This document shows positions 58,066 through 64,000 of a stretch of DNA of 64,000 nt, one piece after another. This stretch comes from Serratia marcescens. Lineage in GTDB: Bacteria; Pseudomonadota; Gammaproteobacteria; Enterobacterales; Enterobacteriaceae. The stretch lies in the NCBI RefSeq assembly GCF_006715005.1, contig NZ_VFMJ01000001.1, positions 434,001-498,000 of the forward strand, in the 5' to 3' direction. Under the pieces are notes generated by a model. The model did no database searches and was not told the DNA's origin. It was given only the letters and a program-made list of their open reading frames with translations. The position numbers were made by a program, and so were the translations under genes. Position 1 is the first letter of the stretch; each line of letters opens with the position of its first letter.

Positions 58066-58986
58066 ATGACGTTACGCCAAATCCGCCACTTCATCGCGGT
58101 GGCGGAAACCGGGTCGATCTCCGCCGGCGCCCAGGCGGTGTTTGTCTCCCAGTCTTCGCTGACGCTGGCGATCCAGCAGTTGGAAACCGAGATCGGCGTG
58201 CGGCTGTTCGATCGCCACGCCAAGGGCATGACGCTGACCCATCAGGGGCATCAGTTCCTGCGCCAGTCGTATCTGATCCTGGCGACGGTGGACAACGCCA
58301 AGCGCAGCCTGCAGATCGGCACCGAAAGCCTGACCGGCAAGCTGACCGTCGGCGTCACCAGCCTGGTAGCCGGCTACTTCCTGGTGGAGTTGCTCACGCG
58401 CTTTAAATCGGCCTATCCCAACGTCACCGTGCAGGTGGTTGAAGACGAGCGCCCGTATATCGAGCATCTGCTGGTCAGCGGCGAGATCGACATCGGCGTG
58501 CTGATCCTGTCGAACATCGAAGACCGCGACGCGCTGCAGACCGAGGTGCTGATGCACTCGCCGTATCGCCTGTGGCTGCCGCCGCTGCACCCGCTGCTGG
58601 AGCACGAGAGCATCAGCCTGGCGGACGTGGCCAAACAGCCGCTGATCCAGCTCAACGCCGATGAAATGGACGTGCATGCGCGGCGCATCTGGTCGCGCGC
58701 CGGGCTGAAGCCGGAGATCGCCATGAAGACCGCCTCGACTGAGGCGGTGCGCAGCCTGGTGGCGGCGGGGATGGGGGTGTCTATCCAGCCGGACATGGCG
58801 TACCGCGCCTGGTCGCTGGAGGGCAACATGATCGAGGCGCGCAAGCTGGACGATCTGCTGGAGCCGCTGGACATCGGGTTGGCGTGGCGGCGCGGCAGCG
58901 CACGGCCGGAGCTGGTGACGCCGTTCCTTACCATCGCGCGCGAGAACGGCAGCAAACACGCCGCCGGGCTTAAGCATTCGATTTAA
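58066..58986 (+). CDS. LysR-family transcriptional regulator
   Basis: A 306-residue regulator; MTLRQIRHF at 58066 is the usual family start, though ATGs at 58057 and 58063 are also in frame. The winged helix-turn-helix (GSISAGAQAVFVSQSSLTLAIQQLE) covers about 15-40, and a substrate-binding domain fills 90-300. It points towards patD-ydcSTUV, so it may control them with a polyamine or GABA-type effector; that is inference. The leader is ERIC sequence, and no clear promoter was found upstream. Confidence 0.85.
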   Translation: MTLRQIRHFIAVAETGSISAGAQAVFVSQSSLTLAIQQLETEIGVRLFDRHAKGMTLTHQGHQFLRQSYLILATVDNAKRSLQIGTESLTGKLTVGVTSLVAGYFLVELLTRFKSAYPNVTVQVVEDERPYIEHLLVSGEIDIGVLILSNIEDRDALQTEVLMHSPYRLWLPPLHPLLEHESISLADVAKQPLIQLNADEMDVHARRIWSRAGLKPEIAMKTASTEAVRSLVAAGMGVSIQPDMAYRAWSLEGNMIEARKLDDLLEPLDIGLAWRRGSARPELVTPFLTIARENGSKHAAGLKHSI

Positions 58987-59101
58987 TCGAACGCGGCGTT
59001 CAGTATTTAGAATTTGTTGCCCGCCAGAGGCTCGCTTAGGCTGATTAAAACTAACTTATTCACATTTGGTTAACGTTTTTGTCACTTAGGGGCGTCAGGC
59101 G

Positions 59102-60565
59102 ATGGCAGATGTGCAGTTTCTCTCGGGTTTGTCCTGTCAGCAGTTCATTAACGGTCAGCTTATCGACGGCGAAGGCCAGCAGGAATGCATCGTCAATCCG
59201 GCTAACGGCGAGACGCTGATCGCCCTGACCGAAGCCTCTTCGGCGCAGGTCGGCGGCGCGGTGAAAGCCGCGCAGCAGGCGTTCGGCCACTGGTCGCGCA
59301 CCACGCCGGCCCAGCGCGCCGCTCTGTTGCTGCGCATCGCCGACGCCATCGAGCGGCAGGCGCCGCAGCTGGCGCAGCTGGAAGCCCTCAACTGCGGTAA
59401 ACCGCTGCATCAGGCGCTCAATGACGATCTGCCGGCGGCGGTTGACGTGTTCCGCTTCTTCGCCGGCGCGGTGCGCACGCAGCAAGGGCAGCTGGCCGGC
59501 GAGTATGTGCCCGGCCACACCTCGATGATCCGCCGCGATCCCATTGGCGTGGTGGCCTCGATCGCCCCCTGGAACTATCCGCTGATGATGGCGGCGTGGA
59601 AAATCGCGCCGGCGCTGGCGGCGGGCAATACCGTGGTGTTCAAACCGTCCGAACATACGCCGCTGACCATTTTGGCGCTGGTGCCGGCGCTGCAGGAGAT
59701 CCTGCCGCCGGGCGTGCTGAATATCGTCTACGGCGGCGGGGAGGGGGTCGGCAGCCAGCTGGTGGGGCACCCGCAGGTGCGGCTGGTGTCGGTCACCGGC
59801 GATATCGTCACTGGGCAAAAAATTCTTCAGGCAGCGGCCAAAAGCGTCAAGCGCACCCACCTGGAACTGGGGGGCAAGGCGCCGGTGATCGTCTGCGACG
59901 ACGCCGATCTCGACGAGGTGGTCAACGGCATTCGTACCTACGGCTATTACAACGCCGGCCAGGACTGCACCGCCGCCTGCCGCATCTACGCGCAGGCGGG
60001 CATCTATCCCAAACTGGTGGACGCGCTGGGCGAGGCGGTCGCCAGCCTGCGCTTCGCCCGCAAGCGCGATCAGGACAACGAGATCGGCCCGTTGATAAGT
60101 AGCCGCCAGCGCGATCGCGTCGCCAGCTTCGTCGAGCGCGCGCTCAGCCAACCGCATATCGAATTGATCACCGGCGCCGCGGCCCACTCCGGGCCGGGGT
60201 TCTACTACCAGCCGACCCTGCTGGCGGGCTGCCTGCAAAGCGACGAAATCGTGCAGCGCGAGGTGTTTGGCCCGGTGGTCAGCGTCACGCGCTTCGAGCA
60301 TCTGGAGCAGGCGGTCGAGTGGGCCAACGACTCGGAATACGGGCTGGCTTCGTCGGTGTGGACGCAAAATATCGATCGGGCGCTGCACATTGCCGCCCAT
60401 CTGCAGTACGGCAGCACCTGGATCAACACCCATTTCACATTGGCGAGCGAGATGCCGCACGGCGGCCTGAAACGCTCCGGCTACGGCAAGGATCTGTCCA
60501 GCGATTCGCTGCAGGATTACAGCGTTGTCAGGCACGTAATGGCGAAGTTCAAAGCCAGCTTCTAG
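59102..60565 (+). CDS. patD: Gamma-aminobutyraldehyde dehydrogenase PatD
   Basis: A 487-residue aldehyde dehydrogenase, NAD-linked. Near-identical family blocks to E. coli Pat[44 protein letters not shown] (general-base Glu), [17 protein letters not shown] (catalytic Cys) and [10 protein letters not shown]. It oxidises 4-aminobutanal from putrescine to GABA. It heads a cluster with the ydcSTUV transporter, an order also seen in E. coli (ydcSTUV-patD, reversed). Confidence 0.92.
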   Translation: MADVQFLSGLSCQQFINGQLIDGEGQQECIVNPANGETLIALTEASSAQVGGAVKAAQQAFGHWSRTTPAQRAALLLRIADAIERQAPQLAQLEALNCGKPLHQALNDDLPAAVDVFRFFAGAVRTQQGQLAGEYVPGHTSMIRRDPIGVVASIAPWNYPLMMAAWKIAPALAAGNTVVFKPSEHTPLTILALVPALQEILPPGVLNIVYGGGEGVGSQLVGHPQVRLVSVTGDIVTGQKILQAAAKSVKRTHLELGGKAPVIVCDDADLDEVVNGIRTYGYYNAGQDCTAACRIYAQAGIYPKLVDALGEAVASLRFARKRDQDNEIGPLISSRQRDRVASFVERALSQPHIELITGAAAHSGPGFYYQPTLLAGCLQSDEIVQREVFGPVVSVTRFEHLEQAVEWANDSEYGLASSVWTQNIDRALHIAAHLQYGSTWINTHFTLASEMPHGGLKRSGYGKDLSSDSLQDYSVVRHVMAKFKASF

Positions 60566-60638
60566 CGGTTCTATAAAGCAAAATCAGGCGGCAGCCGTTC
60601 CCTGCCGCACACAGATACGCAACACAGGGGTAATTACG

Positions 60639-61793
60639 ATGAGAAAAACTACCGCAGTCACCACCACCGTCTCCGCGCTCTGTCTCACCGTGCTGTGCGG
60701 CCTGGCCCAGGCGGCCGATCTGCCGCAGTCGCTGGGCAAAGGCGAAGGCCGGCTGGATATCATCGCCTGGCCCGGCTACATCGAACGCGGCCAGTCCGAC
60801 AAAAACTACGACTGGGTCACCCAGTTTGAAAAGCAAACCGGCTGCGCGGTGAACGTGAAGACCGCCGCCACCTCCGATGAAATGGTCAGCCTGATGGCCA
60901 AGGGCGGCTACGATCTGGTGACCGCCTCCGGCGACGCCTCGCTGCGCCTGATCTTCGGCAAGCGGGTGCAACCGATCAACACCGCGCTGATCCCGAACTG
61001 GAAGAACATCGATCCGCGCCTGCTGAACGGCGCCTGGTACACCGTGGACGGCAAAACCTACGGCACGCCGTACCAGTGGGGGCCGAACCTGCTGATGTAC
61101 AATACCAAAACCTTCCCGACGCCGCCGGACAGCTGGGCGGTGATCTTCCAGCAGCAGAACCTGCCGGACGGCAAGAGCAACCAAGGGCGGGTGCAGGCTT
61201 ACGACGGCCCGATCTACATCGCCGACGCGGCGCTGTTCCTGAAGGCCACCCAGCCGCAGCTCGGCATCAGCGATCCTTATCAGCTCAACGAAGAGCAGTA
61301 TCAGGCGGCGCTGAAGCTGCTGCGCAGCCAGCACGCGCTGATCCACCGCTACTGGCACGACACCTCGGTGCAGATGAGCGACTTTAAAAACGAAGGTGTG
61401 GTGGCCTCCAGCGCCTGGCCGTATCAGGCCAACGCCCTGAAGGGCGAGGGGCAGCCGATCGCCACCGTATTCCCGAAAGAGGGCGTGACCGGCTGGGCAG
61501 ACACCACCATGCTGCATGCTGACGCCAAGCACCCGAGCTGCGCCTACCAGTGGATGAACTGGTCGCTGGAGCCGAAGGTGCAGGGCGACGTGGCGGCCTG
61601 GTTCGGGTCGGTGCCGGCTTCACCGGCGGGCTGCAAGGCCAGCGCACTGCTGGGTGAGAAGGGCTGCGAAACCAACGGCTTCAACCAGTTCGACAAAATC
61701 GCCTTCTGGAAAACGCCGCAGGCGCAGGGTGGCAAGTTCGTGCCGTACAGCCGCTGGACCCAGGATTACATCGCCATCATGGGCGGCCGCTAA
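60639..61793 (+). CDS. ydcS: YdcS, polyamine-type ABC substrate-binding protein
   Basis: A 384-residue periplasmic protein. The signal peptide MRKTTAVTTTVSALCLTVLC... ends about Ala25. The mature start LDIIAWPGYIERGQSDKNYDWV and the ligand-site TASGDASLRLI, PYQWGPNLLMYN match YdcS/PotD-type proteins. It delivers putrescine-like substrates to YdcU/YdcV. E. coli YdcS is also reported to have polyhydroxybutyrate synthase activity. Confidence 0.92.
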   Translation: MRKTTAVTTTVSALCLTVLCGLAQAADLPQSLGKGEGRLDIIAWPGYIERGQSDKNYDWVTQFEKQTGCAVNVKTAATSDEMVSLMAKGGYDLVTASGDASLRLIFGKRVQPINTALIPNWKNIDPRLLNGAWYTVDGKTYGTPYQWGPNLLMYNTKTFPTPPDSWAVIFQQQNLPDGKSNQGRVQAYDGPIYIADAALFLKATQPQLGISDPYQLNEEQYQAALKLLRSQHALIHRYWHDTSVQMSDFKNEGVVASSAWPYQANALKGEGQPIATVFPKEGVTGWADTTMLHADAKHPSCAYQWMNWSLEPKVQGDVAAWFGSVPASPAGCKASALLGEKGCETNGFNQFDKIAFWKTPQAQGGKFVPYSRWTQDYIAIMGGR

Positions 61794-61799
61794 GCCGCG

Positions 61800-61819
61800 G
61801 GGCGCAGCCCGCTGCGCCC
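61800..61819 (+). other. Intercistronic hairpin between ydcS and ydcT
   Basis: GGGCGCAGC-cc-GCTGCGCCC, a 9-bp inverted repeat just after the ydcS stop, with the same arms as the glnB terminator but no T-run. Such stems commonly stabilise the binding-protein message and reduce downstream expression. Confidence 0.6.
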
Positions 61820-61846
61820 GAATTACATCAGTATGGAGCACAGAAA

Positions 61847-62875
61847 ATGACCATTGCCGTGCAATTCATCGATGTTTCGCGGACTTTCGGCGATGTTCGC
61901 GCCGTGGATCGGGTATCCATCGACATTCAGGACGGGGAATTCTTCTCCATGCTCGGGCCGTCCGGCTCGGGCAAAACCACCTGCCTGCGCCTGATCGCCG
62001 GCTTTGAACAGCTCACTTCCGGCTCGATTCGCATCCATGGCCAGGAAGCCGCCAACCTGCCGCCGTATCAGCGCGACGTGAACACCGTGTTTCAGGATTA
62101 CGCGCTGTTCCCGCACATGTCGGTGCTGGAAAACGTCGCCTACGGCCTGATGGTGAAGGGCGTCGCCAAACGCGAGCGGCTGGCGCGGGCGCAAGAGGCG
62201 CTGGAGAGCGTGGCGCTCGGTTTCGTCGCCGAACGCAAGCCGGCGCACCTGTCGGGTGGCCAGCGGCAGCGCGTGGCGTTGGCGCGCGCGCTGGTCAATC
62301 GGCCGCGGGTGCTGCTGCTGGACGAACCGCTCGGCGCGCTGGATCTCAAGCTGCGCGAGCAGATGCAGGGTGAGCTGAAGAAGCTGCAGCGCCAGTTGGG
62401 CATCACCTTTATCTTCGTCACCCACGATCAAAGCGAAGCGCTGTCGATGTCCGATCGGGTGGCGGTGTTCAATAACGGCCGCATCGAACAGGTGGATACG
62501 CCGCGCGAGCTTTACATGCGGCCGAAGACGCCGTTCGTCGCCGAGTTCGTCGGCACCTCCAACGTGGTGCGTAGCGAACTGGCGCAGCGCCTGCTCGGCG
62601 AAAGCCGAACCTTCTCGATCCGGCCGGAGCATATTCGCCTGCTGGAGCAAGGCGGCCCGGCGCAGGACGAGATCCAGGTGCAGGGCACGCTGCAGGAAAT
62701 CCATTACCAGGGTGCGGCCACGCGGTATGAAATCGCGCTGAGCGGCGGCGAAAAGCTGCTGGTCAGCCAGGCTAATCCGCAGTGGATCGCCGCAGGGCAA
62801 CAGCGGCAGATCGGCCAGCCGATCGTCGCCTGCTGGCCGCGCACGGCGATGGTGCCGCTGCTGGAGGAGAGGTGA
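61847..62875 (+). CDS. ydcT: YdcT, ABC transporter ATP-binding protein
   Basis: A 342-residue ATPase. Walker A GPSGSGKTT, signature LSGGQRQR, Walker B LLLDEPLGALD and His switch VTHDQ are all intact, followed by a TOBE-type C-terminal domain (FSIRPEHIRLLEQG). It powers uptake through YdcU and YdcV, with PotA-like organisation. It ends one base before the ydcU ATG. Confidence 0.93.
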   Translation: MTIAVQFIDVSRTFGDVRAVDRVSIDIQDGEFFSMLGPSGSGKTTCLRLIAGFEQLTSGSIRIHGQEAANLPPYQRDVNTVFQDYALFPHMSVLENVAYGLMVKGVAKRERLARAQEALESVALGFVAERKPAHLSGGQRQRVALARALVNRPRVLLLDEPLGALDLKLREQMQGELKKLQRQLGITFIFVTHDQSEALSMSDRVAVFNNGRIEQVDTPRELYMRPKTPFVAEFVGTSNVVRSELAQRLLGESRTFSIRPEHIRLLEQGGPAQDEIQVQGTLQEIHYQGAATRYEIALSGGEKLLVSQANPQWIAAGQQRQIGQPIVACWPRTAMVPLLEER

Positions 62876-62876
62876 G

Positions 62877-63821
62877 ATGGACATGAGCATCGATTCCCCC
62901 TCGGCGCGCGGCGGTACCGTGCGCGCGCTGTCGACCTGGCTTTATCGCCGGCCGACGCTGTATCTGCTTTTGCTGCTGGTGCCGCCGCTGCTGTGGTTCG
63001 GCGCGGTGTACCTCGGTTCGCTGCTGACGCTGCTGTGGCAAGGTTTTTACACCTTCGACGACTTCACCATGGCGGTGACGCCGGATCTGACCTTCGCCAA
63101 CCTCGCGGCGCTGTTCAACCCGGCCAACTACGACATCATCCTGCGCACGCTGACCATGGCGGTGCTGGTGTCGCTGGCCAGCGCGGCGCTGGCGTTCCCG
63201 ATCGCCTATTACATGGCGCGTTACACCAGCGGCCGCGTCAAGGCGTTCTTTTATATCGCGGTGATGATGCCGATGTGGGCCAGCTATATCGTTAAAGCCT
63301 ATGCCTGGACCCTGCTGCTGGCGAAAGACGGCGTGGCGCAGTGGTTCCTGCAGCACCTGGGGCTGGAACCGCTGTTGGCTTCGCTGCTGACGGTGCCCGG
63401 CGTCGGCGGCAACACGCTGTCGACCTCGGGGCTGGGGCGTTTTCTGGTGTTCGTCTATATCTGGCTGCCGTTCATGATCCTGCCGATCCAGGCGGCGCTG
63501 GAGCGCCTGCCGCCCTCGCTGCTGCATGCCTCGGCGGATCTGGGCGCGCGACCGGCGCAGACCTTCCGCCACGTCATTTTGCCGCTGGCGGTGCCGGGCA
63601 TCGCCGCCGGATCGATCTTCACCTTCTCGCTGACGCTGGGCGACTTTATCGTGCCGCAGCTGGTGGGGCCGCCGGGCTATTTCATCGGCAGCATGGTGTA
63701 CGCCCAGCAGGGTGCGATCGGCAATATGCCGATGGCCGCGGCCTTTACGCTGGTGCCGATCGTCCTGATCGCCATCTACCTTTCTATTGTCAAACGTCTG
63801 GGGGCTTTCGATGCACTCTGA
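62877..63821 (+). CDS. ydcU: YdcU, ABC transporter permease
   Basis: A 314-residue inner-membrane protein with GGAGGAGAGG upstream. Six or seven membrane segments are visible, starting with [19 protein letters not shown] (about 22-44). The coupling motif lies near [24 protein letters not shown] (about 215-240), typical of PotB-like permeases. It forms the channel with YdcV, whose gene overlaps its end by 11 bases. Confidence 0.92.
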   Translation: MDMSIDSPSARGGTVRALSTWLYRRPTLYLLLLLVPPLLWFGAVYLGSLLTLLWQGFYTFDDFTMAVTPDLTFANLAALFNPANYDIILRTLTMAVLVSLASAALAFPIAYYMARYTSGRVKAFFYIAVMMPMWASYIVKAYAWTLLLAKDGVAQWFLQHLGLEPLLASLLTVPGVGGNTLSTSGLGRFLVFVYIWLPFMILPIQAALERLPPSLLHASADLGARPAQTFRHVILPLAVPGIAAGSIFTFSLTLGDFIVPQLVGPPGYFIGSMVYAQQGAIGNMPMAAAFTLVPIVLIAIYLSIVKRLGAFDAL

Positions 63822-64000
63822 ACGCGCGCCCTTAGGGCTGAAGCTGGCCGCCTGGGGCGGACTTGTCTTCCTGCATTTCCCGTTGGCGATCATCGCCATC
63901 TACGCCTTCAACACCGAGGATGCGGCCTTCAGCTTCCCGCCGAAGGGCTTCACGCTGCACTGGTTCAACGTTGCCGCCGGGCGGCAGGACATCATCGATG
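63811..64000 (+). CDS. ydcV: YdcV, ABC transporter permease, cut by the window end
   Basis: ATG 63811 opens a frame that runs off the window after 63 codons. It begins [17 protein letters not shown], with a first membrane segment ([16 protein letters not shown]), then [13 protein letters not shown], the PotC-like permease start. It pairs with YdcU. The 11-base overlap with ydcU suggests coupled translation. Confidence 0.88.
   Translation, partial: MHSERAPLGLKLAAWGGLVFLHFPLAIIAIYAFNTEDAAFSFPPKGFTLHWFNVAAGRQDIID

Noticed and set aside
59060-60535. 491-codon open frame antisense to patD
   Set aside because: Shadow of a conserved dehydrogenase gene.

Overview
The window joins a lambda-type (siphoviral) prophage to core chromosome of a Serratia-like member of Enterobacterales. 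The prophage fills about 1-39,600 and its left end lies before base 1. The host part (39,600-64,000) is GC-rich and carries the enterobacterial order yfhL/yfhH, tadA, mltF, purL, glmY, glrK-qseG-glrR, glnB. Serratia/Yersinia-like traits are murQ-murP-pgpC next to yfhH, a glutamine-type nadE between glrR and glnB, and a patD-ydcSTUV cluster. The species call is inference; no rRNA or tRNA is present.

Prophage layout. Bases 1-6,200 hold a leftward early operon: an Xis-like protein, an exonuclease, a frameshifted Ead-like gene, small proteins, an HNH nuclease, a ParE-like protein, a ParB-like protein, a DUF2303 protein and a run of very small ORFs. Bases 6,200-7,660 are the immunity region: PL, cI, OR and cro, with five matching 14-bp operators. 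Bases 7,660-12,455 hold a CII-position regulator, a G-run tract, helicase, primase, NinG and a Q-like protein. A promoter-terminator pair (12,429-12,527) probably serves Q antitermination. Lysis genes follow (two holins, GH19 endolysin, Rz/Rz1), then an accessory segment with an Acb2/Tad1-like anti-defence protein and a free-standing tail-tip-domain protein. A cos site with the lambda 12-base cohesive-end sequence (16,057-16,068) precedes the head and tail genes in lambda order: terminases, W, B, protease-capsid fusion, decoration, head-tail joining, Z, U, V, G/GT, H, M, L, K, I, J, then tip and fibre genes. A lipoprotein and a leftward small-gene cassette interrupt the tail genes.

The prophage ends inside host gene yfhL, a 4Fe-4S ferredoxin gene. 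Only its first 16 codons remain at the right junction, so the attachment site is internal to that gene.

Host layout. yfhH (RpiR family) diverges from murQ-murP-pgpC (MurNAc uptake and recycling), with two perfect palindromes between them. Next come a DUF2157 membrane protein, tadA, mltF and purL with a PurR box. The small RNA gene glmY lies behind three TGTC-N10-GACA sites and a sigma-54 promoter, followed by the glrK-qseG-glrR genes that control it. nadE and glnB follow. A long ERIC element abuts the start of a LysR regulator. The window closes with patD and the ydcS-ydcT-ydcU-ydcV putrescine/GABA-type uptake and catabolism cluster, cut in ydcV.
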